DNA from: Streptomyces sp. DH-12
GTDB lineage: Bacteria; Actinomycetota; Actinomycetes; Streptomycetales; Streptomycetaceae
Direction of reading: 5' to 3'
Length of the DNA: 64,000 nt
NCBI RefSeq assembly: GCF_002899455.1
Contig: NZ_PPFB01000001.1
Span: forward strand, 6,828,501 to 6,892,500
Under the pieces are notes generated by a model. The model was given only the letters and a program-made list of their open reading frames with translations, did not search any database and had not been told where the DNA came from. A program made the translations under genes and the position numbers. Shown here one piece after another: positions 48,511 to 57,504 of this stretch (its first letter is position 1; each line of letters starts with the position of its first letter).

Positions 48511-50178
48511 TCACACGGGCGTCAGACCGGGCGCGCCGGCCTCCGTGACGAAGGAGGCGGCGGTGGAGACGGCCGCGCCGGGCCTCGTCACGACGGGCAC
48601 GGTCCGGAAGTCGGCGCGGGCGTTCTCCCGGTTCAGCTCCACCCGGAGGTAGCCGCGCCGGCCGTCGTAGAAGCGCAGGTGCGGGTTGGCCCGCAGGTAG
48701 GTCTCCCAGTTGGCCGGGCGCTCCACGCCGTCGCGGCCGCTGGCCACGGAGGTGCAGGTGAGTTCCGTGCCCACGGTGGCGGAGGCGGGGTCGTCGAAGT
48801 CGTCCTTGATGTCGAAGGCGTACGCCACGTGGACGTCGCCGGTGAGCACCAGCCAGTTGTCGACGCCGGCCGCCTTCGCCCCGGCGACGAGCCGGCCGCG
48901 GTTCGCGCGGTAGCCGTCCCAGGCGTCCATGGACAGCTTGGCCCGGGCGTTGAGGTCCAGCCTGCGCTGGGAGAAGCACACCTGCTGGGGCATCACGTTC
49001 CACAGCGCGCCGGAGGACGCCCACCCGTCGAGCAGCCAGCGCTCCTGGGCGTCCCCGGTGAGGGTGCGCGCCGGGTCGTCCGACTCGGGTCCCGGCACGT
49101 GCGGGACGTCGCCGTACGCCTGGTCGGAGCGGTACTGACGGGTGTCGAGGACGTCGAACTGGGCGAGCGTGCCCCAGTGCAGCCGGCGGAAGAGCCGGGC
49201 GTCGGGCCCGTCGGGGAGCTGGTCCGCGCGCAGCGGCTGGTTCTCCCAGTAGGCGCGGTAGGCGGCGGCCCGCCGGACCAGGAACAGCGCCGGGTCGCTG
49301 CCGTTCTCGTCGATGTCCGCCGCGTAGTTGTTCTCCGTCTCGTGGTCGTCCCAGGTGACGACGAACGGGTGCGCGGCGTGCGCCGCCCGCAGATCCGGGT
49401 CGCTCTTGTAGAGCGCGTACCGCATCCGGTAGTCCGCGAGGGTCGTCGTCTCCCGGGCGAACACCGCCGGCAGCACCTGGTCCGTGTAACCCCGGGCGCC
49501 GCCCGCGGAGTCGACGGCGTACTCGTAGAGGTAGTCGCCGAGGTGGAACACCACGTCGACGTCCTCCTGCGCCAGGTGCCGGTGCGCCGTGTAGTAGCCG
49601 TCGTGGTACGCCTGGCAGGCCACCGCGGCCAGCCGCAGCCGCGAGACGTCCTCGCCGGCGGCGGGGGCGGTCCGGGTGCGGCCCGCCGGGCTGATCCAGG
49701 AGCCGGTGCGGAAGCGGTAGTGGTAGGAGGTCGCCGGGTCCAGGCCCCGCACGTCCACGCGGACGCTGTGCGCGTACTCCGGGTGGGCCAGGACGGTGCC
49801 GCTGCGCACGACCAGCACGAAGGACGCGTCGAGCGCGACCTCCCAGGCCACCTCGACCTGCCGCTGCCCCAGCCCGCCGTCCGGGGTGAAGGGCGCCGGG
49901 GCCAGCCGGGTCCAGATGAGCACCGAGTCCGGCAGCGGGTCACCGGAGGCGACTCCGAGGGTGAACGGGTCCTCGGTGACGCGGGCCGCGTCGAGGCGGG
50001 GCGCGGCGAACGCGCCGCGCGCGGGGAGGCCGGTGGAGAAGGCCAGGGCGGCGGCCGCGGCGGTGGCGGTCAGGAAGCGACGGCGTGACACCTGGCGGGC
50101 GGCGGTGCGCAGTTCGGCGTCGTGCGGGGTGCGGGCGAGCGCGGGGGCAGGTCGTCCGGTACGGCCCGGCAGCGCCAT
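48511..50178 (-). CDS. phoD: PhoD-family alkaline phosphatase, Tat-exported
   Basis: 555 residues from the ATG at 50178, eight nt after GAGAGGA. A twin-arginine signal (VSRRRFLTATAAAAALAFST) precedes the PhoD N-terminal domain (about 65-165, DPFTLGVASGDPLPDSVLIW). The metallophosphatase domain follows, with metal ligands in HLGDYLYEYAVDS, FVVTWDDHETENNYAADID and LTGDVHVAYAFD. WNVMPQQVCFSQ and the conserved tail segment are also typical. PhoD enzymes hydrolyse phosphodiesters and phosphomonoesters with Ca and Fe cofactors, at the cell surface. Such genes are often induced by phosphate starvation through PhoP; I did not find a clear PHO box in the gap upstream (50179-50379). Confidence 0.94.
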   Translation of the reverse strand: MALPGRTGRPAPALARTPHDAELRTAARQVSRRRFLTATAAAAALAFSTGLPARGAFAAPRLDAARVTEDPFTLGVASGDPLPDSVLIWTRLAPAPFTPDGGLGQRQVEVAWEVALDASFVLVVRSGTVLAHPEYAHSVRVDVRGLDPATSYHYRFRTGSWISPAGRTRTAPAAGEDVSRLRLAAVACQAYHDGYYTAHRHLAQEDVDVVFHLGDYLYEYAVDSAGGARGYTDQVLPAVFARETTTLADYRMRYALYKSDPDLRAAHAAHPFVVTWDDHETENNYAADIDENGSDPALFLVRRAAAYRAYWENQPLRADQLPDGPDARLFRRLHWGTLAQFDVLDTRQYRSDQAYGDVPHVPGPESDDPARTLTGDAQERWLLDGWASSGALWNVMPQQVCFSQRRLDLNARAKLSMDAWDGYRANRGRLVAGAKAAGVDNWLVLTGDVHVAYAFDIKDDFDDPASATVGTELTCTSVASGRDGVERPANWETYLRANPHLRFYDGRRGYLRVELNRENARADFRTVPVVTRPGAAVSTAASFVTEAGAPGLTPV

Positions 50179-50379
50179 CGGGTGTCCTCTCGTACGGATG
50201 CGGGGTGGACGGCGGCCGCGGGCCGGCGGGGCCGCGGACACGGAGCTGCATGCTAAGCAGACGACATGCTCGTCACAGGCATGCCGTGCGGGGCGTTCAC
50301 ACCACAGGCGGTACGGGGGACGGCACACGGGAGAGCGCCGCCGGCAGGGCCGGCGGCGCTCGAAGGACCGAGGGGCGGA

Positions 50380-51141
50380 TCAGCCCGCCGACGCCCGCGC
50401 GTCGGCGCCGACCCGCTCGCGCAGCGGCAGGTGGTAGACGTGGAAGGCCCGGCCGATGACCGGCTGGGCGACGTTGCGCACCTTGACGCCGCCGGTGGTC
50501 ATGCCGTGCTCACTGCCGGCGTGCGCGTGCCCGTGCACGGCGAGGTCGGCCCCGACGGTGTCGATCGCCTCCGCCAGCAGATAGCTGCCCAGGAACGGGT
50601 AGATCTCCGGCGGCTCACCGGCCAGCGTCTCCGGCACGGGGGAGTAGTGGGTGAGGGCGATCCGCACGTCGCAGTCCTCCTGCGCCAGCCGCTCCAGCGC
50701 GGTCCGCAGCCCGTCGGCGCAGCGGCGGGAGACCCGGACGAACTCCTTCATCACCGGCTCGCCGAACTCCCCGGCGCTCGCCCCGACGAATCCGCCGCCG
50801 AAACCCTTGGTGCCGGCCACCCCGACCCGGGCGTCCCCGATCCGCAGGACCGCCGCCTCGCCCTCCAGGACGTGCGCGCCCGCGTCCCGCAGCAGGCCGG
50901 ACACCTCGTCCTGCCGGTCGTCGTGATGGTCGTGGTTGCCCAGCACCGCGACCACCGGCACCCCGAGGCCGCGGATCTCGTCGGCGACCACCCGGGCCTC
51001 GTCCGTCGTGCCGTGCCGGGTGAGGTCGCCGGCCAGCAGCAGCAGGTCGGCGCAGTCGGGCAGGGTGTCGAAGGCGGGACGCAGCACGCCCCGGGTGTCG
51101 GGCCCCATGTGGATGTCCCCGACGGCGGCGACCCGGATCAT
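50380..51141 (-). CDS. Calcineurin-like metallophosphoesterase
   Basis: 253 residues from the ATG at 51141, overlapping the stop of the BON gene (ATGA). All metal motifs are present: AAVGDIHMG (D-x-H), LLLAGDLTRHG (GD), AVLGNHDHHDD (GNHD), ALTHYSP (H) and AVHGHAHAGS (GHxH). The product is compact and cytoplasmic, with no signal peptide. This superfamily cleaves phosphoester bonds in nucleotides, RNA or cyclic nucleotides; the substrate cannot be told. It is third in a coupled nucleotidyltransferase-BON-phosphoesterase operon, which may point to nucleotide or RNA-end chemistry (inference). Confidence 0.92.
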   Translation of the reverse strand: MIRVAAVGDIHMGPDTRGVLRPAFDTLPDCADLLLLAGDLTRHGTTDEARVVADEIRGLGVPVVAVLGNHDHHDDRQDEVSGLLRDAGAHVLEGEAAVLRIGDARVGVAGTKGFGGGFVGASAGEFGEPVMKEFVRVSRRCADGLRTALERLAQEDCDVRIALTHYSPVPETLAGEPPEIYPFLGSYLLAEAIDTVGADLAVHGHAHAGSEHGMTTGGVKVRNVAQPVIGRAFHVYHLPLRERVGADARASAG

Positions 51142-51422
51142 GACAGCTCCTCCGCGTGGTCGGGGGACGAGGGTTCGTTCACGACGATGTCGCAGTGCAC
51201 GTCGAGCCCGCCGAGCTCCTCGCGCACGACGTCCAGGACGTCGTCCCGGCAGCGGGCCGAGGGCACGGTCCCGGTGACCAGGACGGCCCCGCCGCGGACC
51301 TGGACCCGCACGCCGAGCTCGCCCAGCTCGCCGGAGGCGAGACGGTCCTGGAGATGGGCGACGCGGTACTCGGGGCCCGCGGGCGGGATACCGCCCGCCG
51401 GACCGGCGTCGTGGATGTTCAT
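51138..51422 (-). CDS. BON-domain protein
   Basis: 94 residues from the ATG at 51422, preceded by GGAGGGAACCC and overlapping the previous stop. A single BON-like domain: EYRVAHLQDRLASGELGELG, VRVQVRGGAVLVTGTVPSAR, RDDVLDVVREELGGLDVHCD. The alpha-beta-beta-alpha-beta order and the central GGxVxVTG strand match. BON domains bind phospholipids or other macromolecules and often occur in OsmY-like stress proteins. Here the domain is alone and without export signal, between two nucleotide-active enzymes. Confidence 0.85.
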   Translation of the reverse strand: MNIHDAGPAGGIPPAGPEYRVAHLQDRLASGELGELGVRVQVRGGAVLVTGTVPSARCRDDVLDVVREELGGLDVHCDIVVNEPSSPDHAEELS

Positions 51423-52135
51423 GGGTTCCCTCCACGGGCGGGTCGGATGACGTTCATGCGTTCCAGCAGGAAGAAGAAGGCGGCGGGCATGGGCGCGTCG
51501 CCGCAGTCGCGCCGCACCTGCTCCCAGTCGACCTTCTCGCGCAGGGCGCGGGCGATGGGCAGGACGGCGCCGAAGTCGCAGTGGTGCTCGGAGAACGCGG
51601 CGATCAGGCCGGTGAGCAGGTCGGTCGGCGCGAGGACCGGCATCCGGACCGAGTCGACGGGCAGTTCCTGCGCGCGGCGCAGCATCTCCTCGGAGACCGG
51701 GCGGTGCGCCAGCTCGAAGATGACGTCGACGTCCTGCCCGAAGCAGGTCGCCTTGATCAGCCAGTCCTCGGGCGGGCTGTAGACGGTCAGCCCGGCGTCC
51801 CGCAGCGTGGCCGCGACCGGGCCCGCGTCCTCCGGGCGGACGCAAAAGTCCACGTCGTGCTGGAGGTTGCCGCTGCCGCCGTGGGCGTGCACGGCGACGC
51901 TGCCCGCCAGCGCGAAGAGGTGCCCGCCCCGCTTCAGCACCGCGCCGACCTGCTTGGCCGCCTCCAGGATGGCCTGGTTGCGGTCGCGGGGGAGGCCGGA
52001 GTCGTCGGCGCCTGCGAGCGGCGGCTCGGCCCGCGGGTCGAGCGGCGGCGCCTCTTCGGGGACGTCGGAGGCCAGGCGGAGATCCGGTGTCCCCGGGCGC
52101 CGTGTCCCGACGACGTCCTCGCCGTTCTCCGTCAT
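51419..52135 (-). CDS. Nucleotidyltransferase-fold protein
   Basis: 238 residues from the ATG at 52135, five nt after AAAGGAG. The core has the Pol-beta-like pattern LFALAGSVAVHAHGGSGNLQ followed by HDVDFCVRPEDAGPVAATLR, where GS plus the D-x-D in DVD provide the nucleotide and metal sites; VDVIFELAHRPVSE supplies the third acid. It resembles minimal nucleotidyltransferases or AbiEii-like proteins. VLAPTDLLTGLIAAFSEHHC and PMPAAFFFLLERMNVIRPAR close the domain. The first 45 residues are disordered and Pro-rich. It overlaps the BON gene by 4 nt. No toxin or antitoxin partner of usual size is adjacent. Confidence 0.78.
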   Translation of the reverse strand: MTENGEDVVGTRRPGTPDLRLASDVPEEAPPLDPRAEPPLAGADDSGLPRDRNQAILEAAKQVGAVLKRGGHLFALAGSVAVHAHGGSGNLQHDVDFCVRPEDAGPVAATLRDAGLTVYSPPEDWLIKATCFGQDVDVIFELAHRPVSEEMLRRAQELPVDSVRMPVLAPTDLLTGLIAAFSEHHCDFGAVLPIARALREKVDWEQVRRDCGDAPMPAAFFFLLERMNVIRPARGGNP

Positions 52136-52374
52136 GACCACTCCTTTCGCGGCCGGACCGTGTGGACGGCCGCTGTCTCCGTGCCCGTCGCGGGCGCACG
52201 CCGTGTGTGCCTGTTCCTGGTACCCGGAGCGCCCGTTCCGACACGGGGCGCAGGCCCGCGCCGGCAGCGGGGGGACCGCTTCGGGCGTACCCGGGCGGCG
52301 CGCCGGCCGATCCGGACCGACGATGGGTCGAGAACCGTCGAAACGGGCCCGGGTGTCCGGTGGTGGAGGTCGAC

Positions 52375-52995
52375 ATGGAGCAGGACACGTCGCGTGCGTC
52401 GGAGCTTCCGCAGCCCTTGCGGGCCGTCGCCTCGCACCTGCGGCGGCTGCCGGGCGCCGGACAGGTCGGCAAGGCGGCCGGCACCGCACTCGACACCCTC
52501 GGCGCGGTGTCCCCCCGCGGCCGCCGCATCGCCGTCTACACCGGTGCGGGCGTCCTCGGCGTCGCCGGCCTGGTGGAGTGGCCCGTCGCCGTGACCGGAG
52601 CGGCGGTCGCCTGGCTGACCCGGCCCCGCGACGAGCGGGAGGCCGCCGCCGAGGACACGCCGGAGGCGCCTGCCGGCGACGGCGGCGGTGAGGGTGACGG
52701 CGAGGAGGCGTGGGCCGCCGCGACGCGCGAGGGCGGGGCCCCCGCCGCGGCGGGCGCGGAAGCCGACGCGGCCCGCCGCACCCCCGCCGGCGCCTCCGGT
52801 GACCACCGTCCCCCCGCCGGCCCCGGCGACCGTCTCACCCCCACCAGGCACCGCCCCGGCGGTGAACCGGCACCGCACGTGCAGCCCGCCAAGGTGGGGG
52901 ACGAAGGGACCGCGTCCGCGTTGCGGAAGGTGGCCGCGGCGACCGGGCACGACGACGCTCCCGGGCGGCCGGGACACGGCCGGCGTTCCGGCTGA
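52375..52995 (+). CDS. Small protein with one hydrophobic segment, upstream of the P-type ATPase
   Basis: 206 residues from the ATG at 52375, after GGTGGAGG. The N-terminal helix region (LPQPLRAVASHLRRLPGAGQ) is followed by one probable membrane segment (IAVYTGAGVLGVAGLVEWPV, then AVTGAAVAWL, about residues 50-82). The C-terminal 120 residues are low complexity (Ala/Gly/Glu/Arg/Pro) and likely disordered. The gene ends 21 nt before the large P-type ATPase and is probably co-transcribed. Function unknown; perhaps a membrane partner of the ATPase (inference). Similar Ala-rich tails occur in mycobacterial proteins beside ctpI (uncertain recollection). Confidence 0.7.
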   Translation: MEQDTSRASELPQPLRAVASHLRRLPGAGQVGKAAGTALDTLGAVSPRGRRIAVYTGAGVLGVAGLVEWPVAVTGAAVAWLTRPRDEREAAAEDTPEAPAGDGGGEGDGEEAWAAATREGGAPAAAGAEADAARRTPAGASGDHRPPAGPGDRLTPTRHRPGGEPAPHVQPAKVGDEGTASALRKVAAATGHDDAPGRPGHGRRSG

Positions 52996-53016
52996 GGCAC
53001 GGGCAGGGGATCCGGA

Positions 53017-56000
53017 ATGCTCGCACTGTTCGATGTCGCCCCGTTCGCCGGAGCCGTGGCCGGGGCCGCCGCCGGGGCGGTCCGCGGGACGGCCCACGGC
53101 GTGGCCTCCGTCCAGGTCACCACGCGCCGCGTGACGCACGTCGCCCGCAACGCCCTCGGCGGCGACCGCCACTGGCGGGCCGGCCACCGCGTGCACCTGG
53201 CGCTGCGCCACCCCGACGCCGCCGTCGGCCCCCTCGCCCGCCGGGTCGCCGCCGAGCTGCTCGACCACCCCGACGTCGTCGCCGCGTACTGGGACGAGGG
53301 GCTGGCCCGGCTCGTGGTGACCGCCGTGGACGACGCGGCCGGCGACCGCGTGACCGAGCGGGCCGTCGCGGCCGCCGCGCGCCTCGGGCTCGCCGAGGAC
53401 ACCGCCCCCGAGGCGGACGACGGCACCGCGCACCCCGGCGACCCGCGCGAGGTCCGGGTCGCCGCCGCCGCGCTGCTGCTGGACGCCGCCGGTGCGGCCG
53501 GCGCCCTCGCCGGCCGGTCGCTGCGCCTGCCTCGCAGCCCCAAGGCCGTCACCGCCCTGGTGACCCTGCTGCGCGAGAACCCCCGCTTCCGCGCCCGGCT
53601 GCGCGAGCGGTTCGGCGGCAGCGGCATGGAACTGCTGCTCGCCGCCGCCAACGCCGCCGCGCACGGCGCCGCCCAGTCCCCGGTGTCGCTGCTGCTCGAC
53701 GCGCTGCTGCGCACCGGACAGCTCACCGAGGCGACCGCCCGCGCGGCGGCCTTCGAGGCGCTCCACGACGACGTGTGCCGTGAGCGGCGCACCAGCGTCC
53801 CGCCCCCGCAGGGCGTCCGCCCGCCCCTGCGCGTGACCCCGGCGCAGGCGTACGCGGCGGGCGCGGGCACCGGCAGCGTGGCCGGGGCCGCCGCCACCCT
53901 CCTCGTCACCCACGACACCGGTGAGGCCGCCGAGGCCGTGCTCGCCGGATCGCCCAAGGCCGCGCGCTACGGCCCCGCCGCCTTCAACTCCGTGCTCGGC
54001 ACCCAGCTCGCCCGCACCGGCGTACTGGTGCGCGGCAGGGACCGGCTGCGCCAGCTGGAGATCGCCGACTCGCTGGTCCTGCACGCCGACGCGCTCCGCG
54101 GCCTCCCCCCGGCCGAGGACGAGGAGCCCGCGCCGTACCACGACCCCGTGCACCCGCAGGCGGAGGCGGTGCTCGACGCGGCGCGCCGGGCCGGGCTGCA
54201 CGTCGTCGTCACCGGCGGCTCCGAGCTGAAGGACATCACCCGCCTCGCCGACGAGGTGGCCCCCGCCGGCCTGCCGTTCGGCGACATCGTCCGCGCCCTC
54301 CAGCAGGACGGGCACATCGTCGTCAGCGTGGCCCGCGTGCCCGACGGCGGGGACCGGGACGTCGCGGACGGGCTGCCCGCCGGCGACGTGGCGATCGCCC
54401 TCACCGACGGCCGTTCGGCGGTCCCGTGGGGCGCCGACGCCCTCGCCCCCGGCGGACTCGCGGACGTCTGGCGGCTGCTCACCGCCATCCCGGCGGCCCG
54501 CCGGGTCGGCCGCCGCTCGCAGACCCTGGCCCGCGCGGGCGCCGCCCTCTCCGGGCTGCTGGTGGCCCGCGGCGGCACCCCCGGCGGCCGCGTGTGGCAG
54601 CGGCTCACCCGCCACGCCCCGGTGAACGTGGCCGCCGCCGGCGCCCTGCTCACCGGCTGGACCGCGGCCGTCCGCGTGGCCCGCGCCACCCCGCCCGAGC
54701 TGCGGCTGCACGTGCCCTGGCACGCCCTGGAACCGGACGAGGCGCACAGCCTCCTGCGGGACACCCGCACCGAGGCCGAACCCGTCGGACTCGCCCTGCT
54801 CGGCGCCCGCGTGAGGCAGCGGACCGCGCGCCTGGCCGGGACCGGCGCCGCCGCGCCCGCCCGCTGGACATGGGAGGCGGCCGGTGCGATCCGCCGCGAG
54901 CTGGACGACCCGCTCACCCCCGTCCTGGCCACCGGAGCGGTGGCGTCGGCGCTGCTCGGCTCCCTGGTGGACGCGCTGCTCGTGGTCGGCGCCATGGACC
55001 TCAACGCGGTCGCGGGGGGCCTGCAGCGGCTGCGCGCCGAACGCGCCCTCGCCCGGCTGGCCGCCCGTCAGCAGCCCCGCGCGCGCCGCCGCGTCACCCG
55101 CCAGCGCACGGTCACCGTCGACGCCGCGCGGCTGCGGCCGGGCGACCGGATCGACCTCGCGGCCGGCGACGTCGTGCCGGCGGACGCCCGGCTGCTGAGC
55201 GCCGACGGGCTGGAGGTCGACGAGTCGTCGCTCACCGGCGAGTCGCTGCCCGTGGCCAAGAACGTCGCCCCGACGCCGGGCGCGCCCGTGGCGCAGCGCA
55301 CCTGCATGGTCTTCGAGGGCACCACCGTGGTGGCCGGCCGGGCCGAGGCGCTGGTGGTGGACACCGGCGACCGCACCGAGGCGGGCCGCGCCGTCGCCCT
55401 CGCCTCCCGCACCCCGCCCCCCGCCGGCGTGCAGGCCCGGCTGCAGGAGCTGACCCGCAAGGCCCTGCCCGTCACCCTCACCGGCGGCGCGCTGGTGACC
55501 GGCTTGTCCCTGCTGCGCGGCAGCCCGCTGCGGCGTGCCGTCAGCGGGGGAGTCGCGGTGGCCGTGGCCGCCGTGCCCGAGGGGCTGCCGCTGGTCGCGA
55601 CCGTCGCCCAGATGGCCGCCGCCCGCCGCCTCTCCCGCCGGGGCGTGCTGGTGCGCACCCCGCGCACCCTGGAGGCCCTCGGCCGGGTCGACACCGTGTG
55701 CTTCGACAAGACCGGCACCCTCACCGAGAACCGCCTCCGCCTGGTGCGGGTGGCCACCGCCGACGGCGCCCTGCCGGCCCCGGACGACGAGCGGGCCGTA
55801 CCGGTCGTGCGGCTGGCCGCGCGGGCCTGTCCGCAGGAGGAGACCGCCGAGGGACGCAAGGTCGCGCACGCCACCGACGAGGCCGTGCTGGACGCCGCAC
55901 CGCCGGACGAGGACTGGACGGCGGACGGCGAGCTGGCCTTCGAGGCCAGCCGCGGCTACGCGGCGGCCGTCGGCCGGGACGGCGAGGACGGCGCGTACCT

Positions 56001-57342
56001 CGTCGTCAAGGGCGCCCCCGAGACCGTGCTGCCCGCCTGCGCGGACCTGCCCGACGAGGCGGCCGGCGCCGCCCACACCCTCGCCGGGCGGGGACTGCGC
56101 GTCCTGGCCGTCGCCCGGCGCCCGTGCGAGGGCTCCGATCCGGAGGCGGAGCTGCAGGCCGGCCTCTCCGGCCTGGAGCTCGTCGGGTTCGTCGCCCTGG
56201 CGGACGTACCGCGCGACACCTCGCGCGAACTCCTCGCCGCGCTGCGGGAGTCCGGCATCCTGCCCGTCATGCTCACCGGCGACCACCCGGAGACCGCCCG
56301 CGCCATCGCGCTGCAACTGGGCTGGCCCGAGGAGACGCAGGTGGTCACCGGGGACGACCTGGTCGCCATGGGCCGCGCCGAGAGGGTCCGCGCCCTGCAC
56401 GGCGCCGGGGTCGTCGCCCGCGTCGCGCCCGAGCAGAAGCTGCACGTCGTGGAGGCCCTGCAGCAGGCCGGCCGGGTGGTGGCGATGGCCGGCGACGGCG
56501 CCAACGACGCCGCCGCCATCCGCGCCGCCGACGTGGGCGTCGGCATCGAGACCCGCGGCTCCGCGGCCGCCCGCAACGCCGCCGACATCGTGCTCACCGG
56601 CGGCGACCTGTCCGTCCTGGTGGACGCCTTCGCCGAGGGCCGGGCGCTGTGGCGCAGCGTGGCCGACGCGGTGAGCATCCTCATCGGCGGCAACGCCGGC
56701 GAGGTCGGCTTCAGCGTGCTCGGCACCCTGCTCGCCGGCTCCTCGCCGCTGTCGACCCGCCAGCTGCTCCTGGTCAACCTGCTCACCGACATGTTCCCCG
56801 CCATGGCGGTGGCGGTGACGCCGAGCGCCGACCCGTCGACGGCGGCGCACGCCGCCACCGGCCCGATGAGCCTCGACGTGCTCGGCGCGCCGCTGCTGCG
56901 CTCCATCCGGCGGCGCGGCGTCACGACCTGCCTGGGCGCGGTCACGGCGTACCTGATCGGCCGGCTCACCCCCGGCACCGAGCGCCGCTCCACCACCATG
57001 GCCCTGTGCGGGGTGGTCGGCGCGCAGCTGGTGCAGACCCTTTCCGGGCGCCGCCACAGCACGCTCGTGTGGGTGACGGCGCTGGGCTCCGCCGCCGTGC
57101 TCGCCGCCCTGGTGCAGACGCCCGGCGTCAGCCACTTCTTCGGCTGCGTCCCGCTGGGCCCGGTCGCCTGGACCGGCGTCGCCCTCGCCATCACCCTGTC
57201 CGCCCTCGCCCCGCGCCTGGAACGCCTCGCCGCGGTACGCCGCCTGTACGACCTCGCCACCCGCCTCGCCCTGCGCCTCGGCGACTTCGCGCGGCGGACC
57301 CGCCACCTGCTGCACAGCGGCATCGCCCGCCCGGTCGCCTGA
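53017..57342 (+). CDS. ctpI: Very large P-type cation ATPase (CtpI-like)
   Basis: 1,441 residues, far longer than the 700-900 of typical bacterial P-type ATPases; close in kind to mycobacterial CtpI. The N-terminal 530 residues have no standard domain that I recognise, though VHLALRHPDAAVGPLARRVA resembles a heavy-metal-associated-like segment. The pump core follows: TGES in DESSLTGESLPVAKN (735-749), PEGLP at 854-858, phosphorylated D897 in FDKTGTLTEN, KGAPETVLPA, MLTGDHPETARAIA and AGDGANDAAAIRAADVGVGI (D1160). PEGLP is usual for P2-type (Ca or Na/K-like) pumps rather than CPx metal pumps. The transported ion is unproven. About 10 membrane helices. GGGGA lies six nt before the ATG. Confidence 0.93.
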   Translation: MLALFDVAPFAGAVAGAAAGAVRGTAHGVASVQVTTRRVTHVARNALGGDRHWRAGHRVHLALRHPDAAVGPLARRVAAELLDHPDVVAAYWDEGLARLVVTAVDDAAGDRVTERAVAAAARLGLAEDTAPEADDGTAHPGDPREVRVAAAALLLDAAGAAGALAGRSLRLPRSPKAVTALVTLLRENPRFRARLRERFGGSGMELLLAAANAAAHGAAQSPVSLLLDALLRTGQLTEATARAAAFEALHDDVCRERRTSVPPPQGVRPPLRVTPAQAYAAGAGTGSVAGAAATLLVTHDTGEAAEAVLAGSPKAARYGPAAFNSVLGTQLARTGVLVRGRDRLRQLEIADSLVLHADALRGLPPAEDEEPAPYHDPVHPQAEAVLDAARRAGLHVVVTGGSELKDITRLADEVAPAGLPFGDIVRALQQDGHIVVSVARVPDGGDRDVADGLPAGDVAIALTDGRSAVPWGADALAPGGLADVWRLLTAIPAARRVGRRSQTLARAGAALSGLLVARGGTPGGRVWQRLTRHAPVNVAAAGALLTGWTAAVRVARATPPELRLHVPWHALEPDEAHSLLRDTRTEAEPVGLALLGARVRQRTARLAGTGAAAPARWTWEAAGAIRRELDDPLTPVLATGAVASALLGSLVDALLVVGAMDLNAVAGGLQRLRAERALARLAARQQPRARRRVTRQRTVTVDAARLRPGDRIDLAAGDVVPADARLLSADGLEVDESSLTGESLPVAKNVAPTPGAPVAQRTCMVFEGTTVVAGRAEALVVDTGDRTEAGRAVALASRTPPPAGVQARLQELTRKALPVTLTGGALVTGLSLLRGSPLRRAVSGGVAVAVAAVPEGLPLVATVAQMAAARRLSRRGVLVRTPRTLEALGRVDTVCFDKTGTLTENRLRLVRVATADGALPAPDDERAVPVVRLAARACPQEETAEGRKVAHATDEAVLDAAPPDEDWTADGELAFEASRGYAAAVGRDGEDGAYLVVKGAPETVLPACADLPDEAAGAAHTLAGRGLRVLAVARRPCEGSDPEAELQAGLSGLELVGFVALADVPRDTSRELLAALRESGILPVMLTGDHPETARAIALQLGWPEETQVVTGDDLVAMGRAERVRALHGAGVVARVAPEQKLHVVEALQQAGRVVAMAGDGANDAAAIRAADVGVGIETRGSAAARNAADIVLTGGDLSVLVDAFAEGRALWRSVADAVSILIGGNAGEVGFSVLGTLLAGSSPLSTRQLLLVNLLTDMFPAMAVAVTPSADPSTAAHAATGPMSLDVLGAPLLRSIRRRGVTTCLGAVTAYLIGRLTPGTERRSTTMALCGVVGAQLVQTLSGRRHSTLVWVTALGSAAVLAALVQTPGVSHFFGCVPLGPVAWTGVALAITLSALAPRLERLAAVRRLYDLATRLALRLGDFARRTRHLLHSGIARPVA

Positions 57343-57504
57343 GCCCGCGGGCACGGCCCCTGTCCGCCCGTGTCGGCACAACCGGCGGACGGCGCACACA
57401 CTGGAAGGGCAGGGTGGTTCCGGACACCCCGGCTCCGCCGCCGCAGGCGGGCGCGTGCGCCCGGCGCCGAGGCCCGCCGCTCAGCGAGAAGGGCGAGGAT
57501 CGGC

